Assembly (NCBI RefSeq): GCF_018130165.1
Contig: NZ_JAFCLZ010000007.1
Coordinates: forward strand, 248,001-312,000
Origin: Bradyrhizobium sp. JYMT SZCCT0180
GTDB taxonomy: Bacteria > Pseudomonadota > Alphaproteobacteria > Rhizobiales > Xanthobacteraceae
Direction: 5' to 3'
Length of the DNA stretch: 64,000 nt
Below the pieces are notes generated by a model. The model ran no database searches and was not told the DNA's origin. It was given only the letters and a program-made list of their open reading frames with translations. The translations under genes were made by a program, and so were the position numbers. Below, in pieces: positions 1-9,631 of the stretch (within the stretch, counting starts at the first letter, position 1; each line of letters begins with the position of its first letter).

Positions 1-28
1 TTTTTCCCGGATGGGAACCCCTATCTAG

Positions 29-43
29 GACGGACTGTCCGTC
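29..43. promoter_or_regulatory. Perfect palindrome upstream of egtB (possible operator)
   Basis: GACGGACTGTCCGTC is a perfect 15-bp palindrome about 50 bp before the egtB start. Its size and symmetry suit a TetR-type dimer operator. That is inference; no regulator gene is visible in the window. Confidence 0.45.
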
Positions 44-58
44 AGGAACCTGTCTGCC

Positions 59-73
59 AGAGAAACGTTCTCT
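59..73. promoter_or_regulatory. Second inverted repeat upstream of egtB
   Basis: AGAGAA-ACG-TTCTCT is a perfect 6-bp inverted repeat around a 3-bp spacer, ending 18 bp before the egtB start codon. It could be a second operator or a small leader hairpin. Confidence 0.3.
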
Positions 74-91
74 CCCGAACCGGAGCCACCA

Positions 92-1342
92 GTGACGAAA
101 TCAGTAGCCGCGGCCGCGTTAGCCACCCCCACCCCGTCACTCTTTTCCGACTCCGGCACCCTCGCCCAGCGACTGGTCGACCCCTATCTCGCAGTCCGGG
201 ACGAGACCGAACGCCGGGCCGCCCCCCTGTCCCCCGAGGATCAGCTGATCCAGTCGATGCCGGACGCCAGCCCGGCAAAGTGGCACCGCGCTCATACCAC
301 CTGGTTTTTCGAGCAATTCCTGCTCGGCGAGCATTGCGAGGGCTATCGGGTTTTTCATCCCGACTACGCCTTCCTGTTCAACTCCTATTATGTCAGTGCC
401 GGCCCCCGCCATGCCCGCCACCAGCGCGGTCACCTCACGCGCCCGAGTGCCGACGAAGTCACCGCCTATCGACGCCATGTCGATGCCGCCGTCGTCAAAT
501 TCTTCCAGACCGCGCGGGAGGACGTGCTTGCCGGACTGGTGCCGCTGGTCGAAGTCGGTCTCAACCACGAGCAACAGCATCAGGAATTGATGCTGACCGA
601 CATCCTGCACGCCTTCGCCCAGAACCCGATCCCGCCGGCCTATGATGCGGCGTGGCGCTTCCCTGCCCCGACACAAGGCGGTGACGAATGGATCGCCCTC
701 AACGAAGGCATCCACACCGTCGGGCATACCGACGACAGTTTTCACTTCGACAATGAGAAGCCGGCGCACCGCGCGCTGGTCGGCCCGGTGAAACTCGCCC
801 GCAGCCTCGTCACCAACGCCGAGTGGCTCGCCTTCATGAAGGACGGCGGTTACGCGACGGCGACGCTGTGGCTGATGGACGGTTTTGCCGCCGTGAACAA
901 CGAGCAATGGCAGGCGCCCGGCCATTGGCGCCTGGTTGGCGGCGAATGGAAGATCATGACGCTCGGCGGATTGCAGCCGATCGATCCGTCCGCGCCGGTC
1001 AGCCATGTCAGTTATTACGAGGCGGATGCGTTCGCGCGCTGGAGCGGAAAGCATCTGCCGACCGAGATGGAATGGGAAGTCGCGGCACGTGCCGGTCTGT
1101 TGAACGATGCGTTCGGCATCGTCTGGCAGTGGACCCGCAGTTCCTACTCACCCTATCCCGGCTATCGCGCCATCGAAGGCGCGCTCGGCGAATACAACGG
1201 CAAGTTCATGGTCAACCAGCTGGTGCTGCGCGGATCGTCGCTTGCAACTCCGGCCGGTCACAGCCGTATCACCTATCGTAACTTCTTCTACCCGCATCAC
1301 CGCTGGCAATTCACGGGATTGCGCCTTGCAGACTACACCTGA
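92..1342 (+). CDS. egtB: Ergothioneine biosynthesis sulfoxide synthase EgtB
   Basis: Iron-dependent enzyme that joins cysteine or gamma-glutamylcysteine to hercynine and oxidises it to the sulfoxide in ergothioneine synthesis. The 416-residue protein has an N-terminal DinB-like helical domain with HRAHTTWFFE near residue 64 and the iron-binding H-x3-H-x-E signature (NHEQQHQE) near residue 158. A C-terminal FGE-sulfatase fold follows from about residue 200, with LRGSS and YRNFF near the end. The GTG start is preceded by GGAG. It lies 103 bp upstream of egtD, the partner enzyme, in the same direction. No egtC or egtE is visible, so either the pathway variant uses cysteine directly or the later genes lie elsewhere. 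Confidence 0.93.
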   Translation: MTKSVAAAALATPTPSLFSDSGTLAQRLVDPYLAVRDETERRAAPLSPEDQLIQSMPDASPAKWHRAHTTWFFEQFLLGEHCEGYRVFHPDYAFLFNSYYVSAGPRHARHQRGHLTRPSADEVTAYRRHVDAAVVKFFQTAREDVLAGLVPLVEVGLNHEQQHQELMLTDILHAFAQNPIPPAYDAAWRFPAPTQGGDEWIALNEGIHTVGHTDDSFHFDNEKPAHRALVGPVKLARSLVTNAEWLAFMKDGGYATATLWLMDGFAAVNNEQWQAPGHWRLVGGEWKIMTLGGLQPIDPSAPVSHVSYYEADAFARWSGKHLPTEMEWEVAARAGLLNDAFGIVWQWTRSSYSPYPGYRAIEGALGEYNGKFMVNQLVLRGSSLATPAGHSRITYRNFFYPHHRWQFTGLRLADYT

Positions 1343-1445
1343 CCTTTCTCAAGCATGATCCGGAACGGCGACGACGCCTTTCCGAACCAGATCATGGACA
1401 ACCTATGATCAAAAGCGCGCCGGGAAGCGCGTTCAGGAGAGTATC

Positions 1446-2417
1446 ATGAATGTGCATGCCCCCGCTTTGGCCCACACGCACGAGTTCGATGAGCAGACTA
1501 CGGCGTTTGCGGAAGACGTGATCGGCAACCTCGCGCAGCATCCCAAGCGGCTGTCGCCGAAATATTTCTACGACGTCACGGGGTCGGAGCTGTTCGAACA
1601 GATCACGGTGCTGCCGGAATACTATCCGACCCGTACCGAACTCGGCATTCTGCGCGACCGCGGCGATGCGATTGCCGCGATCATCGCGAAGGGGGCGGCG
1701 CTGGTGGAATTCGGCGCCGGCGCCACCACGAAGGTGCGCCTGCTGCTGGAACGCAGCGACTTCGGCGCCTACGTCCCGGTTGACATATCCGGCGACTTCC
1801 TCAAGGCGCAGGCCGATGCCCTGCGCAAGGATTTCCCCGGTCTCAACGTCTATCCGGTGGCCGCGGATTTCACTGCGCCGTTTGCGCTGCCGGCCGAGAT
1901 CGCCAATATGCCGAAGCTCGGCTTCTTTCCGGGATCGACGCTCGGCAATTTCGAGCCGAATGAAGCCAGCGCCTTCCTGCGCACCGCCCGCGAAATCCTC
2001 GGCGATGGCGCGCAGATGATCATCGGCGTCGACCTCGAGAAGGATGAGCGCGTGCTCTATGACGCCTATAATGATTCAGCCGGTGTCACCGCGCGCTTCA
2101 ATCTCAATGTGCTGGTGCGCATCAACCGCGAGCTCGGCGGCAATTTCGATCTCTCCGCCTTCACCCACCGCTCGATCTACAACCGTGACCGCCATCGCAT
2201 CGAAATGCATCTGATCAGCCGCAAGGCGCAGAACGTGCGCGTGCTCGGGCACAATTTCTCGTTTCGTCCCGGCGAGAGCATCCACACCGAGAACAGCTAC
2301 AAATACAGCTTCGAGCGCTTCACCGCGCTGGCGCGTGGTGCGGGCTGGAAGGTGCGGGAGTCCTGGACCGACAAGAACAGGATGTTCTCGGTGCACGCGC
2401 TGGCGGCCTTGGACTGA
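1446..2417 (+). CDS. egtD: L-histidine N-alpha-methyltransferase EgtD
   Basis: Transfers three methyl groups from S-adenosylmethionine to histidine to give hercynine, the substrate of EgtB. The 323-residue protein matches the family throughout: SPKYFYDVTGSELFEQI near residue 38, YYPTRTE, the SAM-binding stretch LVEFGAGATTKVRLLL near residue 87, and FFPGSTLGNFEP near residue 160. The ATG follows AGGAGA at about 1435. It forms a two-gene ergothioneine unit with egtB. Its stop codon sits only 4 bp from the stop of the convergent gene at 2422. Confidence 0.94.
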   Translation: MNVHAPALAHTHEFDEQTTAFAEDVIGNLAQHPKRLSPKYFYDVTGSELFEQITVLPEYYPTRTELGILRDRGDAIAAIIAKGAALVEFGAGATTKVRLLLERSDFGAYVPVDISGDFLKAQADALRKDFPGLNVYPVAADFTAPFALPAEIANMPKLGFFPGSTLGNFEPNEASAFLRTAREILGDGAQMIIGVDLEKDERVLYDAYNDSAGVTARFNLNVLVRINRELGGNFDLSAFTHRSIYNRDRHRIEMHLISRKAQNVRVLGHNFSFRPGESIHTENSYKYSFERFTALARGAGWKVRESWTDKNRMFSVHALAALD

Positions 2418-2421
2418 GCCC

Positions 2422-2721
2422 TCACGTTTTCGCCCCGGACTTGCCGCGCGCCGACCGCGGCTTGCGCGTTGGTATGATCCGTGGCGAAGGCATCATCCAA
2501 TGATCGGACAATCGCTCGGCGCCGAGCAACCAGCCGTGAATGATCCGCCATTTGTCCTGCCCGCGAGATTGGAAATCCAACAGCGGCGAGGCGTCGTCCT
2601 GCAGCTCGTAGAAGAATCGCAGCGAGTCCTTGCCGGTGGGTCCGCCAGGTTCGATCGCCTGCGTCAGTATCCAGTCATCCCACTGCTGGATTATGAGGGC
2701 ACGTGCTTCGCTTTGTTTCAT
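2422..2721 (-). CDS. Conserved small hypothetical protein
   Basis: A 99-residue protein starting MKQSEARALIIQQWDDW, with an aromatic, acidic body (RFFYELQDDASPLLDF, WRIIHGWLL) and a basic tail rich in R, K and S. No signal peptide or membrane segment is visible. It is convergent with egtD, 4 bp apart, so the two transcripts probably overlap at their ends. I do not recognise a named domain; the body looks like a globular cytoplasmic protein. Confidence 0.7.
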   Translation of the reverse strand: MKQSEARALIIQQWDDWILTQAIEPGGPTGKDSLRFFYELQDDASPLLDFQSRGQDKWRIIHGWLLGAERLSDHWMMPSPRIIPTRKPRSARGKSGAKT

Positions 2722-3002
2722 CGGCGCGCGTTCTCGGCCACGGGCATGCCGTGGGAACTGAGTTGACCGCGCCGGTCAGATTTAACTTGCAAAAAAGGTG
2801 TCCGCGCCGCCGCGCTACCTGCACCTTCGTAATCCGTATGAAAGCAAATGCTTAACAAATTTGCAATTTCGGCAATCTACGCCAGCAATTCGCTGCAGCA
2901 GCGCTGTCGTTTCCCCTTCGAAATGTCCAAATTTTGACGCCGACTCAGCCAATCCTGCGGATACGACTTGGCTGGGGTGAGTTCGTGCCAGGGGATCCAG
3001 TT

Positions 3003-3200
3003 ATGGGGAATGCGTATCCGACGTCCGGGAACCAGAAGCACCGCTTCGGACCCTCATCGGCGCTCGACGATGAAGACGAGGGACCTGATTCCGACGCGAG
3101 CGCCGCGCTGGCGTCGCTGATCGAGGAAAATGTCAGGCTTCGTGCCCTTGTGGTCCAGTTATCCGACCTGGTTCTGAAGAACCTCGTCGCCCAGAAGTAG
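3003..3200 (+). CDS. Small acidic protein with C-terminal helix
   Basis: A 65-residue protein starting MGNAYPTSGNQKHRFGP. An acidic linker (LDDEDEGPDSDASAA) precedes an amphipathic leucine-rich helix (SLIEENVRLRALVVQLSDL) that ends in K. I chose the ATG at 3003 because the family-like sequence begins there; the frame stays open upstream to 2934. The helix looks suited to coiled-coil pairing. Function unknown. Confidence 0.6.
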   Translation: MGNAYPTSGNQKHRFGPSSALDDEDEGPDSDASAALASLIEENVRLRALVVQLSDLVLKNLVAQK

Positions 3201-3253
3201 TGCTTGCAGTTCGCGTCGGCGTGCCGGTCACGCGACCGGCCCGTACGCATTGG

Positions 3254-4432
3254 CTATTCGGGCGTGTCCGACCTGAGCGAGATCGATTCCCAAACCGCGA
3301 CCACCACCATGATCGCGGTCGTGAGCAACGAGAGCCATAACGGCGATAGGTCGTGCGCGAACCAGGCCAGCCCGCACAGCACGATGATACCGACACCGTG
3401 CGAGAGCTGCAGAAAGCCGCGAAAACTGTGCTTGAACAGGATCGTCCCGATCAGGAACAGCAGCGGTCCACCGGTCGCGCTCAGCACCGTCCTGAGATCG
3501 GAATGCCCGCCCGGGTGCTTCAGCACGAGTTCGTCGGCCACTGCCGTGACGATAATCCCGGCCACGATCGGCATGTGCAGGTAAGTATAGGCAAGCCGCG
3601 CCAGCCGCCCCGGTTCGCTCGATTTTGAAATCTGCTCGGACCCCGCTTCGGCACCCTTGTTGAAGTAGATCCACCACATCGCCAGGGTGCCGACAAAAGC
3701 TGACACGAAGGCCGTGACGTTTTCGGTCGTCCAGGTCAGCTCGGCAAAAGTGGCACCCGTCACGATGATGGATTCGCCGAGCGCGATGATGATGAACCCC
3801 GCGCAGCGTTCGGCCATGTGGCCGCCCTCGATCACCCAGTCGGCGACCGAAGACGCGCCGTACCGGGGTATCCAGAACCGCACCGCCGGCGACAGATATT
3901 CGATGACAAGCGCAATCCCCCACAGCACCAGCCGGGTTTCGCCCTTGGCAAATCCACCCGCGATCCAGAACACGGCCGACACCGCCAGCCACGACGTGAT
4001 GCGGATCGCATTCATCCGCGCCAGGGGACGCGACGGTGGCGTTGCGACCCACAGGAACACGGTCTTGCCGACCTGCATCGCGGCATAGGCCAACGCGAAC
4101 CACAGCCCGCGGTCGTCAAACGCTTTCGGGATCGAGGTCGAGAGCACGAGCCCGCCGAGCGTCAGCGCAAACAGCAGCAGCCGAACCGGGGTCTTTTCGG
4201 GATTGAGCCAGTTCGTGATCCAGGAGGTGTAGACCCACACCCACCAGACCGCGAGGAAGAGCATCGTCACCTGCAGCGCGCCCAACGGCGTGAAATGGCC
4301 GAGCAGGCTGTGCGAGATCTGGGTGACCGCAAAGACGAAGACGAGGTCGAAGAACAGTTCGGCGTAGGTCACCCGGCTGTGCTGGTGCGGCACGATCGGG
4401 CGAAACAGCGCGCCGTGTGTATCCGCCGCCAT
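3254..4432 (-). CDS. LtrA-family (low temperature requirement A) membrane protein
   Basis: A 392-residue polytopic membrane protein. It starts with the LtrA signature (SRVTYAELFFDLVFVFAVTQISHSLL), then many hydrophobic spans, and a conserved centre (ERCAGFIIIALGESIIVTGATF). The family is named from a Listeria cold-growth phenotype; its biochemical role is not established. I prefer the ATG at 4432 with GCGAGG upstream. A GTG at 4453, directly abutting the BolA-family stop codon, is an alternative. The tight spacing makes an operon with the BolA-family gene likely. Confidence 0.85.
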   Translation of the reverse strand: MAADTHGALFRPIVPHQHSRVTYAELFFDLVFVFAVTQISHSLLGHFTPLGALQVTMLFLAVWWVWVYTSWITNWLNPEKTPVRLLLFALTLGGLVLSTSIPKAFDDRGLWFALAYAAMQVGKTVFLWVATPPSRPLARMNAIRITSWLAVSAVFWIAGGFAKGETRLVLWGIALVIEYLSPAVRFWIPRYGASSVADWVIEGGHMAERCAGFIIIALGESIIVTGATFAELTWTTENVTAFVSAFVGTLAMWWIYFNKGAEAGSEQISKSSEPGRLARLAYTYLHMPIVAGIIVTAVADELVLKHPGGHSDLRTVLSATGGPLLFLIGTILFKHSFRGFLQLSHGVGIIVLCGLAWFAHDLSPLWLSLLTTAIMVVVAVWESISLRSDTPE

Positions 4433-4453
4433 CGGCGTGCCTCGCTGGTTCAC

Positions 4454-4690
4454 CTAGGCTTCCGGTACCCCGGTTTGCAGCGCCAGCGCGTGCAGCACGC
4501 CGCCCATCTGTCCCTTGAGCGACTGGTAGACGATCTGGTGTTGCTGGACCCTCGACTTGCCGCGGAAGGACTCTGAAATGACGGTCGCGGCGTAGTGATC
4601 GCCGTCACCGGCCAGATCGCGGATCGTCACCTCGGCATCGGGTATGGCTGCCTTGATCATCGATTCGATATCGTGGGCGTCCATCGGCAT
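4454..4690 (-). CDS. BolA/IbaG-family protein
   Basis: A 78-residue protein of the BolA family. These small class-II KH-fold proteins pair with monothiol glutaredoxins in Fe-S cluster handling. Visible family features are HDIESMIKAAIPDAEVTIRDL, the GDGDHYAATVISESFRGKSRVQQHQIV block, and the terminal helix YQSLKGQMGGVLHALAL. An alternative ATG lies two codons downstream at 4684. In many alphaproteobacteria a BolA gene follows purL; here purL is about 2 kb upstream on the same strand, with other genes between. No glutaredoxin gene is present next to it. Confidence 0.88.
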   Translation of the reverse strand: MPMDAHDIESMIKAAIPDAEVTIRDLAGDGDHYAATVISESFRGKSRVQQHQIVYQSLKGQMGGVLHALALQTGVPEA

Positions 4691-4874
4691 TCCAGCATGT
4701 CTCCGTCAGATGTTGCGAATCACGGCCAGCTCTCGCGACCGTGACGGCCGAACCTAGCGCGTACGCCCTTCTAGGTCATCCCGCCCTGCACTATATCCCG
4801 GGTTCAAACCTTTTAAACCATTCAGGTTGAGGCGTCCGGTCACATCCGGCTGACCCAAAAAGAGGCCAAGAACC

Positions 4875-5234
4875 ATGAAACTTCCCGGTCCCGACCATCC
4901 GATCACGATTGCGGCCAATCCCAAGCGCGTCCGGGTTTCGGCCGGCGGCGTGGTCATCGCCGACACCACCCAGGCCCTCACTCTCAAGGAAGCGCGCTAT
5001 CCGGCGGTGCAATATGTGCCGCGCAGCGACGTCAATATGGCGCTGTTGGCCCGCACCGAGCGGACCACGCATTGTCCCTACAAGGGGGACGCGAACTATT
5101 TCAGCATCAACACCGACGGCAGCACGCTGCCGAATGCGATCTGGACCTATGAGACGCCGTTCCCGGCGATGGCAGAGATCGCCGGCCATCTGGCGTTCTA
5201 TCCGGACAAAGTGAAGATCGAGGAAGTCGTCTGA
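4875..5234 (+). CDS. DUF427-family protein
   Basis: A 119-residue cytoplasmic protein of the DUF427 family: small all-beta proteins of uncertain enzymatic role with conserved R, H, C and Y residues in a pocket. Hallmarks here are GPDHPITI near the start, YVPRSDVNMALL, the HCPYKGDANYFS block, and AFYPDKVKI at the end. The ATG follows AGAGG. It is divergent from the BolA-family gene, with about 180 bp between them. Confidence 0.85.
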   Translation: MKLPGPDHPITIAANPKRVRVSAGGVVIADTTQALTLKEARYPAVQYVPRSDVNMALLARTERTTHCPYKGDANYFSINTDGSTLPNAIWTYETPFPAMAEIAGHLAFYPDKVKIEEVV

Positions 5235-5459
5235 GGGCCTGATCCGCCGGTCAAGGCGCGGACGGCCGAGTCATCTGGAGCGAAAACGCGTTTCGCGCTT
5301 CTGCCGTGCGACGAAATTCCTGATCCCGTTCAGCCGCATGATCGCGACAGTTTTATCGAACGAGCGACGATGCCGCGCTGCGAGGTTTGACGATAGCCCT
5401 TGCTGAATCGGGTTCCAGGCTGCAACACTCCGGGCAAACAGCCTGGCCGGGAGGGGCGC

Positions 5460-6641
5460 ATGACATCGATTTCCACCGTGGGCCATGCCGACGTTCAGAC
5501 GGTCCCGAAAGTCAAAACGCGAAACCTTTCACTTGATCGCGCCCGCACTTTCCTGACGCTGGTGGTGCTGCTGCACCACGCCGTCATCCCGTACACTTAC
5601 TACGGTCACACCGACCCGAAGTCATTCTTCGGCTTCGACATGATCGTGCTCGCCACCGACAGTTTCTTCATGGCGATGTTCTTTTTCCTGTCTGGCCTGT
5701 TCGCATGGTCCGGCATTGCGCGAAAGGGACCGCTGAATTATTTGCAGGATCGCCTGTTTCGGCTTGCCCTGCCCTTCGCGATCTGCGCGCTGACCGTCAT
5801 TCCGATCGCCTATTACGCCATTTCCCTGCGTCAGCATCCCGAGGTCAGCTTCGCCTCATTCTGGTGGAAAACCGTCACGGTCGGACCCTGGCCGAGCGGA
5901 CCGATCTGGTTCCTTTGGGTCTTGCTCGGCTTCGACCTGGTTGCCTGCCTGCTGTATCGGCTGTCACCCAACCTTCTCGATCCAATCAATCGCCTTTCGC
6001 TGCACGGCCGCCGCCGGCCCGCGGTATTCTTCGCGGTCATGCTTGCCGTCACCGCTGCGTTCTACATTCCCGGGCGGATTTACTACGGAGCAGGCAGCTG
6101 GTTCGAGTTCGGACCGTTTTCCGTCCAGCACGGGCGCGTGATGCTCTACGCAACCTACTTCTTTTTCGGCGCCGGCATCGGCGTTGCGATGATGGATCGC
6201 GGGCTGCTCGCGGCTGACGGCCGGATGGCGAAGGTCAGCTGGGATTGGATGATCCTGGCGATCGTTCCGTATTACCTCATGTGGGTGCTGATCTCCATCA
6301 AGCGCGAGAACCTGGGGAATCCAGCAGACCTACCCGACTGGTATGAAGGAGCCTATGCCGTCTGCTTCACTGTCTTCAGCGTGGCCATCCTGTTCCTGAT
6401 CCTCGCCTATTTCCTGAGGTTCGCCAGCTCCGGCAAGAGCATACTCGATCCGATGCAGGCTGATGCCTACGGCATGTTCCTGGTGCACTATCCGATCGCG
6501 CTGTGGCTGCAGTATTGGCTGTTCGATTACAACATGCCTGCGACCGTGAAAGCCCCCATTGGATTCGTATTAACGGTCGCGTTCAGCTGGGCGCTGACGC
6601 GCGCGCTGCGACAGATTCCGGGTGCGAAGCGGGTGTTGTGA
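5460..6641 (+). CDS. Acyltransferase-3 family membrane protein
   Basis: A 393-residue polytopic membrane protein of the acyltransferase-3 (OafA/MdoC/NolL-like) family, which moves acyl groups across or at the inner membrane onto glycans or other exported molecules. LSLDRARTFLTLVVLLHHAV near residue 24 holds the conserved R and H of the first motif. About ten hydrophobic spans follow, and FLVHYPIALWLQYWLF lies near the end. I chose the ATG at 5460 with GGGAGGGG upstream; the frame is open from a TTG at 5400. The acceptor is unknown. A palindromic repeat (6651-6760) follows the stop. Confidence 0.85.
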   Translation: MTSISTVGHADVQTVPKVKTRNLSLDRARTFLTLVVLLHHAVIPYTYYGHTDPKSFFGFDMIVLATDSFFMAMFFFLSGLFAWSGIARKGPLNYLQDRLFRLALPFAICALTVIPIAYYAISLRQHPEVSFASFWWKTVTVGPWPSGPIWFLWVLLGFDLVACLLYRLSPNLLDPINRLSLHGRRRPAVFFAVMLAVTAAFYIPGRIYYGAGSWFEFGPFSVQHGRVMLYATYFFFGAGIGVAMMDRGLLAADGRMAKVSWDWMILAIVPYYLMWVLISIKRENLGNPADLPDWYEGAYAVCFTVFSVAILFLILAYFLRFASSGKSILDPMQADAYGMFLVHYPIALWLQYWLFDYNMPATVKAPIGFVLTVAFSWALTRALRQIPGAKRVL

Positions 6642-6650
6642 CATCCGGCC

Positions 6651-6760
6651 GTCATTGCCTGCGACAAACGCAAAGCGTTTGCGCACGGGAGCGCAGCGAC
6701 GAAGCAATCCATCTCTCGGCAAGCAGCGAAATGGATTGCTTCGCTTCGCTCGCAATGACG
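6651..6760. repeat. Intergenic palindromic repeat (GTCATTGC...GCAATGAC type)
   Basis: Terminal inverted repeat GTCATTGC/GCAATGAC encloses AGCAATCCAT and ATGGATTGCT inner arms and a CAAAGCGTTTGCG stem. It fills the gap between the convergent acyltransferase and purL genes and probably folds into a bidirectional terminator-like structure. Elements of this look recur in Bradyrhizobium genomes, from memory. Related ends occur at 37036-37116. Confidence 0.7.
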
Positions 6761-6774
6761 TGGAAAGAGCGGAG

Positions 6775-8982
6775 CTACGACGCCTTGCCGCTCATGTAGG
6801 CCGGCAGCCAGCTCTCGAACGCCGTGTTGAGCGACGTCACCGCGACCGGTGCTTCGCCGGCCACCGCGATTGCATCACCACCTGTCGTGCCGATCCGCAC
6901 GCAGGGCACGCCGGCGCCCTTCATCTTCGCCAGCACCAGTCCGGCATCGGCCGCCGGCACCGTCACGATGTAGCGTGCCTGGTCCTCGCCGAACCAGTAG
7001 CCGTGCGGCACGATCGAGGCCGGCGCCGCCAATAGCTGCGCGCCGATGCCGCTCGCAATCGCCATCTCGGCGAGCGCGATCAGAAGTCCACCGTCGGAGA
7101 TGTCATGCACCGCGGTTGCGGTGCCGGCGTGGATCATGCCGCGCACCACGTCGCCATTGCGCTTTTCGGCGGCGAGATCCACCGGCGGCGGAGCGCCCTC
7201 TTCGCGGCCACAGACGTCGCGCAGATAGACGGACTGTCCGAGCCAGCCCTGGGTGTCGCCGATCAACAGGATCGCCTCGCCTGCCGCCTTGAAGGCGAGC
7301 GTCGCGGACTTGGTGAAATCGTCGAGCAGCCCGACGCCGCCGATCGAGGGCGTCGGCAGGATGCCGCGGCCGTTGGTCTCGTTGTAGAGCGAGACATTGC
7401 CGGACACGACGGGGAAGTCGAGCGAACGACAGGCTTCCGCAATACCCTTCAGGCAGCCGACGAACTGGCCCATGATTTCGGGCCGTTCCGGATTGCCGAA
7501 ATTCAGATTGTCGGTGATCGCGAGCGGCCGTCCGCCGACCGCCGTGATGTTGCGCCAGGCCTCTGCCACCGCCTGCTTGCCGCCTTCGAACGGGTCGGCC
7601 TCGCAATAACGCGGCGTCACGTCGACCGTGAGCGCAAGCCCCTTCGGTCCGTCCTGTACCCGTACGACGGCGGCATCGCCACCCGGGCGCTGCACCGTGT
7701 TGCCGAGGATGACGTGGTCGTACTGCTCCCAGACCCAGCGCCGCGAGCAGAGCTCGGGCGTCGCTATCAGCTTTTCCAGCGCCGCCGAAATGCCGATCGG
7801 CGGCTTGACGTCCTGCGCGCGCACCACCGGCAACGATGCGGATGCGACATGCGGCCGGTCGTACAGCGGCGCCTCGTCGCCCAATTCCTTGATCGGCAAA
7901 TCGGCCATGACGTCGCCGCCATGCTTCACCACAAATCGCTTGCTCGGCGTGGTATAGCCGACGACGGCGAAATCGAGCCCCCATTTGCGGAAGATCGCCT
8001 CGGCCTCTTGTTCCTTCTCGGGCTTGAGCACCATGAGCATGCGCTCCTGGCTTTCCGAGAGCATCATCTCATAGGCGCTCATGCCGGTTTCGCGCGTCGG
8101 CACCGCGTCGAGATTGAGGTCGACGCCGAGATCGCCCTTGGCGCCCATCTCGACAGCCGAACAGGTCAGCCCGGCCGCGCCCATGTCCTGGATCGCGATC
8201 ACGCAATCGGCTTCCATGATTTCGAGGCAGGCTTCCAGCAGCAGTTTTTCCGCGAAGGGATCGCCGACCTGCACTGTGGGGCGCTTCTCGGCGGAATCAT
8301 CGTCGAATTCGGCCGACGCCATCGACGCGCCGTGAATGCCGTCGCGGCCGGTCTTGGATCCCAAATAGACGATCGGCATGTTTACGCCGGAGGCCGCCGC
8401 ATAGAAGATCTTGTCGGTGTCGGCGAGGCCGACGGCCATCGCGTTGACCAGGATGTTGCCGTCATAGCGGGTGTGGAAACGCACCTGTCCGCCAACGGTC
8501 GGCACGCCGAACGAATTGCCGTAACCGCCGACGCCCGCAACCACGCCCGACACCAGATGGCGGGTCTTGGGATGTTCCGGCGCGCCAAAGGAAAGCGCAT
8601 TGAGGCACGCAATCGGGCGCGCACCCATCGTAAACACGTCGCGCAAAATGCCGCCGACCCCGGTGGTCGCGCCCTGATAGGGCTCGATATAGCTCGGGTG
8701 GTTGTGGCTCTCCATCTTGAACACGACCGCCTGGCCGTCGCCGATGTCGATCACCCCGGCGTTCTCGCCGGGGCCCTGGATCACCCAAGGCGCCTTGGTC
8801 GGCAGGCCGCGCAGATGGATGCGCGAGGATTTGTACGAGCAGTGCTCGTTCCACATCGCGGAAAAAATCCCGAGTTCGGTGAAACTCGGCACCCGACCGA
8901 TCAGCTTGAGGATGCGCTCATACTCGTCCGGCTTGAGACCATGGCTGGCGACGAGTTCGGGGGTGATCTGGGGCTCGTTCAT
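6775..8982 (-). CDS. purL: Phosphoribosylformylglycinamidine synthase subunit PurL
   Basis: ATP-dependent FGAM synthase large subunit of purine synthesis. It works with PurQ (glutaminase) and PurS, both encoded about 3-5 kb upstream on the same strand. At 735 residues it is the short PurL type that needs PurS and PurQ. Visible landmarks are [20 protein letters not shown] near residue 35, [31 protein letters not shown] near residue 91, [17 protein letters not shown], and [15 protein letters not shown] in the second half. Unusually, purL is separated from purSQ by two plus-strand genes and a Bug-type gene. Confidence 0.97.
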   Translation of the reverse strand: MNEPQITPELVASHGLKPDEYERILKLIGRVPSFTELGIFSAMWNEHCSYKSSRIHLRGLPTKAPWVIQGPGENAGVIDIGDGQAVVFKMESHNHPSYIEPYQGATTGVGGILRDVFTMGARPIACLNALSFGAPEHPKTRHLVSGVVAGVGGYGNSFGVPTVGGQVRFHTRYDGNILVNAMAVGLADTDKIFYAAASGVNMPIVYLGSKTGRDGIHGASMASAEFDDDSAEKRPTVQVGDPFAEKLLLEACLEIMEADCVIAIQDMGAAGLTCSAVEMGAKGDLGVDLNLDAVPTRETGMSAYEMMLSESQERMLMVLKPEKEQEAEAIFRKWGLDFAVVGYTTPSKRFVVKHGGDVMADLPIKELGDEAPLYDRPHVASASLPVVRAQDVKPPIGISAALEKLIATPELCSRRWVWEQYDHVILGNTVQRPGGDAAVVRVQDGPKGLALTVDVTPRYCEADPFEGGKQAVAEAWRNITAVGGRPLAITDNLNFGNPERPEIMGQFVGCLKGIAEACRSLDFPVVSGNVSLYNETNGRGILPTPSIGGVGLLDDFTKSATLAFKAAGEAILLIGDTQGWLGQSVYLRDVCGREEGAPPPVDLAAEKRNGDVVRGMIHAGTATAVHDISDGGLLIALAEMAIASGIGAQLLAAPASIVPHGYWFGEDQARYIVTVPAADAGLVLAKMKGAGVPCVRIGTTGGDAIAVAGEAPVAVTSLNTAFESWLPAYMSGKAS

Positions 8983-9142
8983 GGGTCCCTTAATAGGAAG
9001 ATCGGAGGGGCGCGAAAAGGCCTTTTAGGGGGCTTTTCAGCCCTGTCCAGAGCTTTGCAGAGGCCCATTCGGGATCGGCGTTTGCACATCCCGGCAGGAT
9101 CGGATTTAAGAACCGGAACCGTGCAATTAAAGGCCAGATTCC

Positions 9143-9631
9143 GTGAACGAACTCACCAAGCCCGCCGTCCGTCAGCGTCCCGATATCCACGTCGAAACCG
9201 AGGGCGAATTCGCCGGCTGGCGCACCTGGACCCGCGACAGTTTCGAGACCCATAACGGCCCGTTCTGGCACCGGGTCGAGGAAGACGGCCGGGTCCGCAG
9301 CGCGTTCCGGGTCGAGAAAAAGCACCTCAACGGCATGAACAACGTCCATGGCGGCTGCTTCATGACGTTTGCGGATTACTGCCTGTTCGCGCTGGCCTCG
9401 CCGGTACTGCAGGGGCCGGGCGTGACGGTAGCTTTTGGCTGCGAATTCCTCGATGCGGCACGCGAAGGCGAACTGATCGAGTGCGAGGGCGAGATCACCC
9501 GCGCCGGCGGCTCCCTGATCTTCCTGCGCGGGGTGCTGAAATCGGGCGGGCGGTCGCTGTTCACCTTTTCCGGCACCATCAAGCGGGTGAAGCGGAAGCC
9601 GCCGACGGACGCAGGCGCCGTTGCCACCTAG
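9143..9631 (+). CDS. PaaI-type hotdog-fold thioesterase
   Basis: A 162-residue predicted acyl-CoA thioesterase of the hotdog superfamily. The HLNGMNNVHGGCFMTFADYCLFAL block near residue 66 carries the conserved N-x-H-G-G and the helical D/E region of PaaI-like enzymes, and LEFLDAAREGELIE-type strands follow. The GTG start lies about 160 bp from the divergent purL start. The following DMT gene begins inside its 3' end (11-bp overlap), so the two are co-transcribed. The substrate is unknown. Confidence 0.85.
   Translation: MNELTKPAVRQRPDIHVETEGEFAGWRTWTRDSFETHNGPFWHRVEEDGRVRSAFRVEKKHLNGMNNVHGGCFMTFADYCLFALASPVLQGPGVTVAFGCEFLDAAREGELIECEGEITRAGGSLIFLRGVLKSGGRSLFTFSGTIKRVKRKPPTDAGAVAT

Noticed and set aside
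7105..9255. A long open frame antisense to purL
   Set aside because: It mirrors purL codons in a GC-rich gene and shows no domain; purL is certain on the other strand.
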